A stretch of DNA of 62,390 nt from Roseicyclus sp041163945. GTDB taxonomy: Bacteria; Pseudomonadota; Alphaproteobacteria; Rhodobacterales; Rhodobacteraceae. The translations under genes and the position numbers were made by a program. Where the stretch lies: assembly GCA_041163945.1 (NCBI GenBank), contig JBEAQJ010000126.1:1-62390 (forward strand), given 5' to 3'. Below, piece by piece: positions 9,207 through 17,912 of the stretch; the first letter of the stretch is position 1, and every line of letters starts with the position of its first letter. A model generated the notes under the pieces. The model searched no databases. It was not told where the DNA came from and saw only the letters and a program-made list of their open reading frames with translations.

Positions 9207-10651
9207 TCCGGGTCGGTGGCGTAGATCAAGCGCTCGGCACAGGGGGCCACGCGCAGGATGTTGGTGGAACCCTGCACGTTGAACGGCACACCGGCGGTGA
9301 CGATGATCTGATCGGCCTCGGTCGCATGGCCGCCTTGGCGGGCGATGCGCGCTGCGGATACCACGGCTTCCTTGAAGCGGGTCACCATGCCGGTGACATA
9401 GCAGTGGCACCCCCATGTCAGGCACATCTGCCGCGCCACATCCACCAGCGGCGTCAGGGCAAGGATCGGCACCTGTGGGCGTTCGCGCGCCACGAGGGCC
9501 GCGGTGGTGCCCGATTGCGTGAAGCAACAGATCGCCTTGATATCGACGGTTTCCGCGATCTCGCGGGCGGCCAGAACGATGGCGTCGGCGGTGGTCACCC
9601 GGGCCACGCTGCGCGATGCGGCCATGATTGATTGGTAGTTCGGATCATGCTCGACCTCGAGCGCGACGTTGTTCATCGTCTGAACCGCCTCGACCGGGTA
9701 TGATCCGGCCGCCGATTCCGCGCTCAGCATCACGGCATCTGCCCCTTCATAAAGCGCGGTCGCCACATCCGACACCTCGGCGCGGGTGGGCATCGGGCTG
9801 TCGATCATGCTTTCCAGCATCTGCGTGGCCACGATCACGGGCTTTGCTGCGGCCCGGCATTTGCGCACCAGCCGCTTTTGAATGGGTGGCACGTTCTGCA
9901 CCGGCAGCTCGACCCCCAGATCGCCACGCGCCACCATGATGCCATCCGACGCCGCCAAGATATCGTCAAAGGCCGCCACGGCCGCCGGCTTTTCGATCTT
10001 GGACAGGATCGCCGCACGCCCGCGCGCCAGTTCGCGCGCCTCATCCACATCGGCGGCGCGCTGCACGAACGACAGCGCCAGCCAATCGACACCCAGCGCA
10101 CAGACGAATTCCAGATCGGCGCGGTCCTTTTCGCTCAGCGCTGCCAGCGGCAACACGACATCGGGCACATTCACCCCCTTGCGGTTGGACACAGGCCCAC
10201 CCGCGATCACCGTGCATTCGGCAAAATCAGGGCCGCAGGCGTCAACGCGCAGGCGCACCTTGCCATCGTTGACCAGCAGCCGCGCGCCCGGTTCGAGGGC
10301 TGCGAAAATCTCGGGGTGGGGCAACTGCACGCGCCTGTCGCTGCCGGGCGTGCCATCGAGATCAAAGCGGAAGGATGCGCCGTTTTTCAGCACATGCCCC
10401 CCGTCGTCGGCAAAGACGCCACAGCGCAGCTTGGGCCCTTGCAGATCGGCCAGGATCGCGATGGGCCGGCCCACGGCCGCTTCGACCTTGCGGATGGCGG
10501 CATGACGGGCGGCGATTTCGGCATGGCCCCCGTGCGACATGTTCAGGCGAAACACATCCGCCCCCGCATCATAAAGCTTGCGGATCATGTGCTCGCCATC
10601 GGATGCCGGGCCCAAGGTGGCCACGATCTTGACGTTGCGGTCGCGTTTCAT
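9203..10651 (-). CDS. pyk: Pyruvate kinase
   Basis: A 482-residue glycolytic enzyme converting phosphoenolpyruvate and ADP to pyruvate and ATP. Seen are the N-terminal VKIVATLGPASDGEHMIRKL, the substrate/metal region FRLNMSHG, the signature ILSKIEKPAAVAAFDDI with the catalytic Lys, the metal site MVARGDLGVELP, and the helix ATQMLESMIDSPMPTRAEVS, followed by the C-terminal regulatory domain. The frame is open further upstream, but the ATG at 10651 gives the standard N terminus. A near-perfect palindrome lies 30 bases upstream of the start. Confidence 0.98.
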   Translation of the reverse strand: MKRDRNVKIVATLGPASDGEHMIRKLYDAGADVFRLNMSHGGHAEIAARHAAIRKVEAAVGRPIAILADLQGPKLRCGVFADDGGHVLKNGASFRFDLDGTPGSDRRVQLPHPEIFAALEPGARLLVNDGKVRLRVDACGPDFAECTVIAGGPVSNRKGVNVPDVVLPLAALSEKDRADLEFVCALGVDWLALSFVQRAADVDEARELARGRAAILSKIEKPAAVAAFDDILAASDGIMVARGDLGVELPVQNVPPIQKRLVRKCRAAAKPVIVATQMLESMIDSPMPTRAEVSDVATALYEGADAVMLSAESAAGSYPVEAVQTMNNVALEVEHDPNYQSIMAASRSVARVTTADAIVLAAREIAETVDIKAICCFTQSGTTAALVARERPQVPILALTPLVDVARQMCLTWGCHCYVTGMVTRFKEAVVSAARIARQGGHATEADQIIVTAGVPFNVQGSTNILRVAPCAERLIYATDPE

Positions 10652-10680
10652 CGGTCGGTCCCTCGCATCTGGCCCTGGGG

Positions 10681-10696
10681 ATGTTAGCGCGAACAT
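10681..10696. promoter_or_regulatory. LacI-type operator-like palindrome upstream of pyk
   Basis: The 16-base sequence ATGTTAGCGCGAACAT is a palindrome except for one pair. It lies 29 bases upstream of the pyk start and 126 bases upstream of the divergent N-formylglutamate amidohydrolase. It resembles, from memory, the TGTTAGCGCTAACA motif described for the LacI-family regulator CceR of central carbon metabolism in Rhodobacter sphaeroides, with one mismatch. Assignment to CceR is inference; palindromic symmetry is seen directly. Confidence 0.55.
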
Positions 10697-10822
10697 TCCC
10701 GCCCTCAGGGTTCTATGGCGCAAATCCCGGCAGCCCACAACAGCCGAGCCTTGGCGCCACTGGCCAAGGCATGCAAAAGCGCCTATGTCGCGCGCGTCTT
10801 GGGCGAAAGGCGTGACAGGGCC

Positions 10823-11560
10823 ATGACATCACCCTACCACATCGACGGCGAAAACCGGCCCGGGCGCTGGATCGTGACCTGCGATCATGCCACGAACCAC
10901 GTGCCCGATTGCGTGGCGGGCGGCGATCTGGGCCTGCCGGCGGCCGACATGGCGCGCCACATCGCCTATGATGTGGGGGCAGCCGGCGTGGCCCAAAGCC
11001 TTGCGCAGGCGCTCGACAGCCCCGTGATCTGGTCCGCGGTGTCGCGGCTGGTGATCGACCCCAACCGCGGTGAAGATGATCCAACACTGGTGATGAAGCT
11101 CTATGACGGGTCGATCATTCCCGCCAACCGCCACGTGGATACAGCCGAAATTTCCCGGCGGCTCGACCTGTTTCACCGCCCCTACCATGCCGCGTTGGCG
11201 CGGTTGATCGCAGGGCGTGCCGCACCCGTGATCGTGGCGATCCATTCCTTTACCCCGCAATTGCGCGCCCGCCCCCCGCGCCCCTGGCATGTGGGGGTTC
11301 TTTACGCCAGCGACGCGCGGCTGGCGCAGCCGCTGTTGGCGCAACTCAGGGCCCAACCCGACCTGTGCGTGGGCGAAAACGAACCCTATAGCGGCCATCT
11401 GCCGGGCGATGCGCTGGACCGCCACGGGGTGCAGCCGGGCCGGCCCCATGTGCTGATCGAGATCCGCAACGATCTGATCGAGACGCCCGACCAACAGCTG
11501 GCCTGGGGCCGCAGGCTGGCGCCGCTGCTTGACGCGGCGCTTGCAAAGGCCAAGGTCTGA
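10823..11560 (+). CDS. N-formylglutamate amidohydrolase family protein
   Basis: A 245-residue protein of the FGase family (PF05013), which hydrolyses N-formylglutamate, the last step of one histidine-degradation route, though several members have other acyl-amino-acid substrates. Visible family features are the N-terminal VTCDHATNHVP, the SRLVIDPNRG block, VIVAIHSFTP, and PHVLIEIRNDLI near the end. No hut genes are nearby, so the substrate stays open. It is followed after 22 bases by the DUF1244 gene. Confidence 0.85.
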   Translation: MTSPYHIDGENRPGRWIVTCDHATNHVPDCVAGGDLGLPAADMARHIAYDVGAAGVAQSLAQALDSPVIWSAVSRLVIDPNRGEDDPTLVMKLYDGSIIPANRHVDTAEISRRLDLFHRPYHAALARLIAGRAAPVIVAIHSFTPQLRARPPRPWHVGVLYASDARLAQPLLAQLRAQPDLCVGENEPYSGHLPGDALDRHGVQPGRPHVLIEIRNDLIETPDQQLAWGRRLAPLLDAALAKAKV

Positions 11561-11582
11561 ACAAACAGCGAAAGGAACCGCC

Positions 11583-11879
11583 ATGGACGAAGACACCACC
11601 ACCGCCCTTGAAGCCGCCGCCTTTCGGCGCCTGTTGCAGCATCTTGATGAACGCGCCGATGTGCAGAACATCGACCTGATGAATTTGGCCGGTTTCTGCC
11701 GCAACTGCCTGGCGCGCTGGTATCAGGAAGCCGCCAACGCGCGCGGCATCGACATGGACAAGGACGCCGCCCGCGTGGTCGTGTACGGCATGCCCTACGA
11801 GGACTGGAAAGCCGCCCGCCAGACCGAGGCATCCGCGGCCCAACAGGCCGCGTTCGAAAAGTCGAACCCGGGTCATTGA
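11583..11879 (+). CDS. DUF1244 domain protein
   Basis: A 98-residue soluble protein matching DUF1244 along its length, with the family core NIDLMNLAGFCRNCLARWY including two Cys and DAARVVVYGMPYEDWK. The function is unknown. The ATG at 11583 has GAAAGGA upstream. Its stop TGA overlaps a TTG start of the next gene, so the two are probably co-translated. Confidence 0.9.
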   Translation: MDEDTTTALEAAAFRRLLQHLDERADVQNIDLMNLAGFCRNCLARWYQEAANARGIDMDKDAARVVVYGMPYEDWKAARQTEASAAQQAAFEKSNPGH

Positions 11880-12538
11880 ACAACCCGAACCCGCCTTTCG
11901 ACTATGCCCCGCCCGACGGCCCGCTGGATATTTTGCATGCGGACCCGGCCATGGTGCTGGTCAACAAGCCCGCCGGCCTGTTGTCGGTGCCGGGAAAGCC
12001 CGCGCATCTGGCCGATTGCCTGATGGCGCGGGTCAAGGCCGCCTTTCCCACCGCGCTGCTGGTCCATCGTCTGGATCTGGACACATCGGGCGTCATGGTC
12101 TTTGCCTTGAGCCCGCACGCCCAGCGGCATCTGAACCTTCAATTCGAAAAGCGGCAGACGAAAAAGGTCTACGTCGCCCGCGTCTGGGGCGAAGTGGCCG
12201 ATGCCACCGGCAGGATCGATCTGCCGCTTTGCGTGGATTGGCCGAACCGCCCGCTCCAGCATGTCAACTGGGACATCGGCAAGCCCGCGCAGACCGAATG
12301 GCGCCGCGTGCGGATCGAGGCGGGCACCACGCGAATGCGGCTATACCCGCTGACCGGGCGATCGCATCAGCTGCGGGTGCACATGCGCGAGATCGGCCAC
12401 CCGATCTTGGGGGATCCGTTCTACGCGACCGGGGCTGCACGCGATTACCCCCGCCTGATGCTGCATGCCGAAAGCTTGAAGCTGCGCCACCCGGACGGGG
12501 GCGAGGCGATGGTGTTTCGCGCGCCTGTGCCGTTCTAG
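11876..12538 (+). CDS. RluA-family pseudouridine synthase
   Basis: A 220-residue RNA-modifying enzyme that isomerises uridine to pseudouridine in rRNA or tRNA. The family motif HRLDLDTSG (64-72) contains the catalytic Asp67; KPAGLLSVPG and the C-terminal TGRSHQLRVHMREIGHPILG are also typical. Its size fits the short RluA type (23S U746/tRNA U32) without an S4 domain. The start is the TTG at 11876, overlapping the DUF1244 stop as TTGA; no ATG is in frame before the conserved domain. Confidence 0.93.
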   Translation: MNNPNPPFDYAPPDGPLDILHADPAMVLVNKPAGLLSVPGKPAHLADCLMARVKAAFPTALLVHRLDLDTSGVMVFALSPHAQRHLNLQFEKRQTKKVYVARVWGEVADATGRIDLPLCVDWPNRPLQHVNWDIGKPAQTEWRRVRIEAGTTRMRLYPLTGRSHQLRVHMREIGHPILGDPFYATGAARDYPRLMLHAESLKLRHPDGGEAMVFRAPVPF

Positions 12539-12589
12539 GGCGCGCCGGTCTGGGGCCCGCGGACCCATCACGATCCTCTCGATCGACCG

Positions 12590-13366
12590 CTAGATCTTGG
12601 CCTTTGACCGGCGAAATCGCACGATCCGGTCGGCCATCGCATCCGCGGTTTGCCGCTCGGCCGCGCCATGCGCGGCCAGCCACAGATCGTCAAGATCGCG
12701 CAGCGCCCCGGCATCGAAACGGTGTGCCTCGGTCCAATAACGGCCCGAGGGCACGAAATAGCCAAGTTCCGCCTCGCGGGCTTGGGCCCGCGCAAGATGA
12801 TCGACATCAGCCGTCAGCGGCGACAGCCCGGCAAGATCCGCGATGGCCGCACGGGGAAACACCAGCCGGCTGGGCCCCCAGGACAGGTTCACGCAGGCGC
12901 AGCCCTGCGCAGCGGCCAAAAGCTGAAGCCGCGCGGCCTTGGCCTCAAGGCTTTGCAAGGTGATATCGGCGCGCAGCGGATCGGCCGTTCCGGTGCCGTA
13001 GAAATGCGTGCGCCCGGAGGCCGCATAAACCATGTCACAGCCGAAAAACGCCATCACCCGCGGACGCAGCGCGCCCAAGGCCCAGTATCCCGCGGTAAAG
13101 GCCATGGTGCCGCCTGCATAGACAAAGCCGCCATATGCGTTCTGCACCGGCACGTAATCGGCAGCCTCGATCCGGCGCTGCCCGGGCGCCAGCAGCGGCG
13201 GGCGATGTTCAGGCGGAAAATCTTCGGGGTGGATGGACACATCCCAATCAGGGCGCAGGCGCCATGCATTGTTGATCGCCACCACATGATCAAACGCCAC
13301 GCGATCCCAGTCACGCACCGCCACGGCAGCCGGCCCGCTGCCGAGGATCAAGACCGTCGGCCCCAT
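12590..13366 (-). CDS. Unassigned soluble protein with an N-terminal GSGP nucleotide-binding-like motif
   Basis: A 258-residue protein with no signal peptide. It begins MGPTVLILGSGPAAVAVRDW, then VVAINNAWRLRPDWDVSIHP, a Gly-rich stretch AYGGFVYAGGTMAFTAGYWAL, the acidic block FFGCDMVY and THFYG. This order (glycine-rich loop, Asn, GG(T/S) loop, G(x)D block) resembles the GT42 sialyltransferase / MptE-like DUF115 fold, where CMP-sugars or nucleotides bind. That similarity is a pattern-level inference. It is isolated: convergent with the pseudouridine synthase and divided from the aldehyde dehydrogenase by about 100 bases. Confidence 0.6.
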   Translation of the reverse strand: MGPTVLILGSGPAAVAVRDWDRVAFDHVVAINNAWRLRPDWDVSIHPEDFPPEHRPPLLAPGQRRIEAADYVPVQNAYGGFVYAGGTMAFTAGYWALGALRPRVMAFFGCDMVYAASGRTHFYGTGTADPLRADITLQSLEAKAARLQLLAAAQGCACVNLSWGPSRLVFPRAAIADLAGLSPLTADVDHLARAQAREAELGYFVPSGRYWTEAHRFDAGALRDLDDLWLAAHGAAERQTADAMADRIVRFRRSKAKI

Positions 13367-13464
13367 GCCCCGTTCCTTCTATCCCGGCCCTACAGATAGG
13401 CGGGTTGCATGACGCGACCACGACAATTTCCGCGGCGCAGCGATTTTATGCGCCGAACCAGCGA

Positions 13465-14898
13465 TCAATCCCAATCGCTGACGATCTTGACCTCCAGGAA
13501 TTCATGCAGCCCCCAGACCCCGCCTTCGCGGCCATTGCCCGATTGCTTCATGCCGCCAAAAGGCGAGCCCTTGGAAAAACCCTTGCCGTTGGCCTCGACC
13601 ATCCCCGAGCGCAACCGCCGTGCGACGCGACGCAGGCGGTTCTTGTCGGTGGTCTGGATATAATTGGTCAGGCCGTATTCCGTATCATTGGCCATGGCGA
13701 TGGCCTGTTCTTCGGTGTCAAACGGCGCAATCGCCAGAACCGGGCCAAAGATTTCTTCGCGCCAGATCGTCATGTCGGGCGTGACATCGGCAAAGACGGT
13801 GGGGCGCACGAAATAGCCCCGGTTCAGGTGACCGGGCCGTCCCGTGCCACCCGCCACCAGCCGCGCGCCTTCGTCGATGCCGGTCTGGATCAGCGCCTGG
13901 ATCTTGTCGAACTGCCCCTGTGACACCACCGGGCCGATGCCACGCCCCTCTTGGTGGGCCGGGATCACGGGCGTTTCTTCGGCCACGCGTGCGGCGATTT
14001 CAACGGCTGCGTCGTAGCGATCGCGGCTGACCAGCATGCGGGTGGGCGCGTTGCACGATTGGCCAGAATTGCTGAAACAGCGCATCGCGCCGCGCTTGAC
14101 GGCCCGATCATCGGCATCTTCAAAGATGATGTTGGCCCCCTTGCCCCCCAGTTCGAGACTGACACGCTTGATGGTATCGGCCGCCGCCTTGGAAATCAGA
14201 CGCCCGGCCCGGGTCGAACCGGTAAAGCTGACCATATCCACATCGGGGTGCACCGAAAGCTGGCTGCCCACCCCAGGCCCATCGCCGTTGACCAGGTTGA
14301 ACACCCCCGGCGGCAGGCCGGCCGCATCCACGATCTCGGCGAACAGCAAGGCCGACAGCGGCGAGATTTCCGAAGGTTTCAAAACCATGGTGCAGCCCGC
14401 CAAAAGGGCCGGCGCCACCTTGAGCGCGATCTGGTTCATCGGCCAGTTCCAGGGCGTGATCAGCGCCACGACCCCCACGGGTTCGTGAAAGATCCGTTCG
14501 CCCGGCGCCTGCGGGCCCAAGGGATGATCCCAATCCATCGCGCGGGCCGCGGCCAGAAACCCCTCGAAATGCCAATCGCCCGATGTCACCTGCTGCTGGC
14601 GCGACCACTCCAGCGGCGCGCCCATTTCGGCGCTGATCGCTTGAGCCATCTCTTCGCTGCGGGTCAGATACACGGCCAAGATCCGTTCCAACGCCGCGAT
14701 CCGGTCGGCCAAAGGCGTGCCCGCCCAGCCGTCAAACGCCCTGCGGGCCGCGGCGACGGCGGCATCCGTATCGACCTGATCGCCTAAGGAAATCGTGGCG
14801 CAGACCTCTTCGGTCGAAGGATCGATCACAGCCAGATCGCGCGGCGTGGCCGGTGCGACCCAGCGGCCATCGATGTAGAATTGGCGATTGTGGTTCAT
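13465..14898 (-). CDS. Aldehyde dehydrogenase, NAD(P)-dependent
   Basis: A 477-residue member of the aldehyde dehydrogenase superfamily, oxidising an aldehyde to its acid. Seen are the cofactor-binding run ITPWNWPMNQIALK, the general base Glu in LELGGKGANIIFEDAD, the catalytic Cys in NSGQSCNAPTRML, and the family end KQSGNGREGGVWGLHEFLE. The start at 14898 has GGAGAACCC upstream; upstream in-frame ATGs do not look better. No adjacent gene shows which aldehyde is used. Confidence 0.95.
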   Translation of the reverse strand: MNHNRQFYIDGRWVAPATPRDLAVIDPSTEEVCATISLGDQVDTDAAVAAARRAFDGWAGTPLADRIAALERILAVYLTRSEEMAQAISAEMGAPLEWSRQQQVTSGDWHFEGFLAAARAMDWDHPLGPQAPGERIFHEPVGVVALITPWNWPMNQIALKVAPALLAGCTMVLKPSEISPLSALLFAEIVDAAGLPPGVFNLVNGDGPGVGSQLSVHPDVDMVSFTGSTRAGRLISKAAADTIKRVSLELGGKGANIIFEDADDRAVKRGAMRCFSNSGQSCNAPTRMLVSRDRYDAAVEIAARVAEETPVIPAHQEGRGIGPVVSQGQFDKIQALIQTGIDEGARLVAGGTGRPGHLNRGYFVRPTVFADVTPDMTIWREEIFGPVLAIAPFDTEEQAIAMANDTEYGLTNYIQTTDKNRLRRVARRLRSGMVEANGKGFSKGSPFGGMKQSGNGREGGVWGLHEFLEVKIVSDWD

Positions 14899-15003
14899 GT
14901 CGGGTTCTCCTGGGTGGTGGCGGCAGCCTGTCATTGCCGCGGCCACGCCGCAAGGCGATCGCGCGACGCTCCGATGATCGCAAGCGACGAATGACCCCTG
15001 CCG

Positions 15004-15630
15004 TCAGGATGCGGGATAAAGATAAGCGGTCACGCCAAGATCGACATTTTCGTACAGATCGATGACATGGGCGTTGACCATCCGCACGCAACCTGACGAC
15101 GCCGAGGTGCCGATCGACCAGGGCTGGGGCGTGCCATGGATGCGCAGATAGGTGTCGCGCGATCCGTCATAGAGATAGAAGGCGCGCGCACCCAGCGGGT
15201 TTTCCGGCCCGCCCGGCACACCGGCGGCGAACTGGCCGTAAATCTCGGGCTCACGCGCGATCATGTTCTCGGTCGGCGTCCACGACGGCCATTCCTGCTT
15301 GCGCCCGATGCGAAACACGCCCGGCACATACAGGCCCGGCCGCCCGATCGCCACGCCATAGCGCATCGCGGTGCCATCGCTCCCGATGTGGTAGAGATAG
15401 CGCGCGCGCGCATCCACATGGATGTCGCCGGGGCGCAGACCGGCCTTGTGCTGCACCCGGATCGGCATGAACCGCGGATGCAGCCCCCATGGGTTGTTGG
15501 CGTTCGGGTCCGGATCAGGTCGGGTGACGCCCGCATCAAAGCCCACCGAATCCTGCGACAGGGCGGGTCCGGCCAAAGCGCCGGAAAACAGGGCGCCACT
15601 GGTGATGATGAAATGCCGGCGGGTCAGCAT
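15004..15630 (-). CDS. L,D-transpeptidase (YkuD), probably exported
   Basis: A 208-residue exported enzyme with a twin-Arg-like leader (MLTRRHFIITSGALFSGALA, possibly Tat). The YkuD domain covers roughly 65-205 and carries the active-site pattern: H165 in RIHGTPQPW and the nucleophile C181 in SSGCVRMVNAH. Such enzymes form 3-3 peptidoglycan cross-links or attach proteins to the murein. The frame is open upstream; 15630 is chosen because it gives the signal peptide. No neighbouring murein gene on the same strand. Confidence 0.92.
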   Translation of the reverse strand: MLTRRHFIITSGALFSGALAGPALSQDSVGFDAGVTRPDPDPNANNPWGLHPRFMPIRVQHKAGLRPGDIHVDARARYLYHIGSDGTAMRYGVAIGRPGLYVPGVFRIGRKQEWPSWTPTENMIAREPEIYGQFAAGVPGGPENPLGARAFYLYDGSRDTYLRIHGTPQPWSIGTSASSGCVRMVNAHVIDLYENVDLGVTAYLYPAS

Positions 15631-15890
15631 GACCGCAGCTCCTTTGTCACAGCCAAGAATCGCGCGGGATTCCAACACTCTTGTGGGGATTGCAAGGCCT
15701 GTGGACAAGTCCCCTCAGCGTCACGTTTCGGTCAATGCCCCGGTTCGACACCGCCGGCAAAGACCTGCTTGCCCCTGGATGGCGCGGAAAAAACGGCAAT
15801 TTCACACAGCCGCAAGAAAACCGTTACACGCGCTGACTAACCGATCCCTGGCCGCCAAGGCCGACTGTCTTTAGCCAGGGAACGCAAGCC

Positions 15891-17825
15891 ATGAACAAGA
15901 TCGACGAAACCCGCTTGTCCGCCGATGAATGGGACGAGCTGAAATTTCCCCGCCCCGAAGTTCAGGATTTCGACCGCGTTGTCGAACGCGCGATATCGCG
16001 CCGCGGCTTTCTGGGCGGCGTATTGGCCTTTGGGTCGGGCGCCGCGGTGATGGGCGCAGGCGTGCTGAAGGGCACGACGGCCTTGGCACAACCCGCCTCG
16101 CGCTTCCCCTTTGCCCCGATTGCGGCCCAAACCGACGGCACCGTGCATGTCCCCGAGGGCTACAGCTGGAAAACGCTGGTGCGCTGGGGCGATGCGCTGT
16201 TTTCCGACGCCGAGGGTGCGTTTGACCCCAAAAACGGTGTGTCTGTCGCGATGTCGGATCGCGTCTTTGGTGAAAACACCGACGGGATGGAACTGTTCGC
16301 GGTCGATGGCCGCGAAATTCTTGTCGTGAACAGCGAATACGTGAACCCCGAGGTCAACCTGCCCCACACCACCGACGGCATGCCGGTCACGATGGATGAC
16401 GTGCGCATCTTGCAGCATCTGCAAGGCGTGTCGGTCCTGGAAATCGCCGAAGGCGCGGATGGCTGGGCCGTCGTGGTCGACAGCCCCTACAACCGCCGCA
16501 TCCACCACAACACGCCGATGACCTTTTCCGGCCCCGCCGCCGGTCATGACCTGCTGAAAACCGATGCCGACCCCACCGGCATGGCATCGCTTGGCACCTT
16601 CAACAACTGTGGTTCGGGCCGGACACCTTGGGGCACGTACCTGACCTGCGAAGAAAATTTTAACGGCTACTTCGGCGCCACCACCGATGTCGCGGCCAAC
16701 CGGGCGGTTCTGGATGGGTTCCGCCGCTACGGCGTGTCGACCGCAGTGGAACCGGGGCGTTACAACTACCACGGGTTCGATCCCCGCTTCGACGTGGCCA
16801 AGAACCCGAACGAACCGCATCGCGCCGGCTATATCGTGGAAATCGACCCCGCCAAGCCCGACAGCACGCCCGTCAAGCACACGGCGCTGGGCCGCTTCAA
16901 ACACGAGAACGCCGCCTATGCCATCGCCGCCGACGGGCGTGTCGCGGTCTATATGGGCGACGATGAGCGGGGCGAGTTCATGTATCGCTGGCTCAGCCGC
17001 GATGTGTATGTGCCGGGCGGCGACACCTCGACCCTGCTGGTCGAAGGCGAATTGTCGGTCGCCGTCTTCGAAGACGACCAGACCGGGCGCTGGGTGCCGC
17101 TGACACCGGCGACGACCGGGATGGATGCGGCCCAGATCGCTGTCTTCACCCGGATGGCCGGCAGCCGCGTGGGCGCCACCACGATGGACCGGCCCGAATG
17201 GATTGCCGTGCACCCCAATGCCGCCGAAGCCTATTGCTGCCTGACCAACAATTCACGGCGCGGGGCGCTGACGGATGCAGGCACGGTGCGCACCAATGCC
17301 GGCGGTGATCCGATGACGGTCAATGCCGTCAACCCGCGCGAAACCAACAACTACGGCCAGATCGTGCGGTGGCGCCCGGCAAATGGCGATCACGGGGCCG
17401 ACAGCTTCACCTGGGATCTCTATGTGATGGCGGGCAACCCGACCGTGGCCGATGGGGCCTATGCCGGGTCGGCCAATATCAACGCGGGCAACCTGTTCAA
17501 TTCGCCCGACGGGATGGTGATCGATCAGACCGGGCTGATCTGGATCCAGACCGATGGCGACGACAGCAACGAAGGCGCCTATGCCGGCATGGGCAACAAC
17601 CAGATGCTGGCAGGCGACCCGGTGACGGGCCGGATCGAACGTTTCCTGACCGGCCCGAACGGCTGCGAGGTGACGGGGCTGTGCTGGTCATCCGACCGCC
17701 GCACCATGTTCGTGGGCATCCAGCACCCCGGCGACAACGGCGGCGACTGGCCCGATCACGGCGGCTCGCTGGCGCGTTCTGCCATCATCGCGGTCAAGCG
17801 CGACGATGGCGGATTGGTGGGCTAA
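15891..17825 (+). CDS. phoX: PhoX-family alkaline phosphatase (DUF839)
   Basis: A 644-residue periplasmic enzyme releasing phosphate from organic phosphoesters, calcium-dependent in characterised PhoX. The N-terminal part has a twin-Arg signal (SRRGFLGGVLAFGSGAAV, about 35-60) preceded by an unusually long, charged n-region of about 33 residues. Conserved blocks include NNCGSGRTPWGTYLTCEENF, YNYHGFDPRFDV, KHENAAYAI and RPEWIAVHP. It is isolated as a monocistron with a terminator hairpin 34 bases after the stop. No convincing Pho box was found in the promoter. Confidence 0.93.
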   Translation: MNKIDETRLSADEWDELKFPRPEVQDFDRVVERAISRRGFLGGVLAFGSGAAVMGAGVLKGTTALAQPASRFPFAPIAAQTDGTVHVPEGYSWKTLVRWGDALFSDAEGAFDPKNGVSVAMSDRVFGENTDGMELFAVDGREILVVNSEYVNPEVNLPHTTDGMPVTMDDVRILQHLQGVSVLEIAEGADGWAVVVDSPYNRRIHHNTPMTFSGPAAGHDLLKTDADPTGMASLGTFNNCGSGRTPWGTYLTCEENFNGYFGATTDVAANRAVLDGFRRYGVSTAVEPGRYNYHGFDPRFDVAKNPNEPHRAGYIVEIDPAKPDSTPVKHTALGRFKHENAAYAIAADGRVAVYMGDDERGEFMYRWLSRDVYVPGGDTSTLLVEGELSVAVFEDDQTGRWVPLTPATTGMDAAQIAVFTRMAGSRVGATTMDRPEWIAVHPNAAEAYCCLTNNSRRGALTDAGTVRTNAGGDPMTVNAVNPRETNNYGQIVRWRPANGDHGADSFTWDLYVMAGNPTVADGAYAGSANINAGNLFNSPDGMVIDQTGLIWIQTDGDDSNEGAYAGMGNNQMLAGDPVTGRIERFLTGPNGCEVTGLCWSSDRRTMFVGIQHPGDNGGDWPDHGGSLARSAIIAVKRDDGGLVG

Positions 17826-17858
17826 AGACCGCCAACGCCACGCGGCCAGCAAAAGCAA

Positions 17859-17886
17859 GGGGCGCGCCCATGGCCGGGCGCGCCCC
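17859..17886. terminator. Bidirectional hairpin between phoX and pnp
   Basis: A perfect 11-bp stem GGGGCGCGCCC/GGGCGCGCCCC with a 6-base loop lies between two convergent genes. On the plus strand ATTCTTG follows; on the minus strand TTGCTTTTGC follows, so it can serve both phoX and pnp. Confidence 0.85.
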
Positions 17887-17912
17887 ATTCTTGTCGGTGC
17901 GTGGCCGTGGGC

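Noticed and set aside
15821..15840. A possible Pho box before phoX (CCGTTAC...CTGACTA)
   Set aside because: Only about half of the consensus positions match in each half-site and spacing is off. PhoB control is still likely for the family, but it is not shown here.
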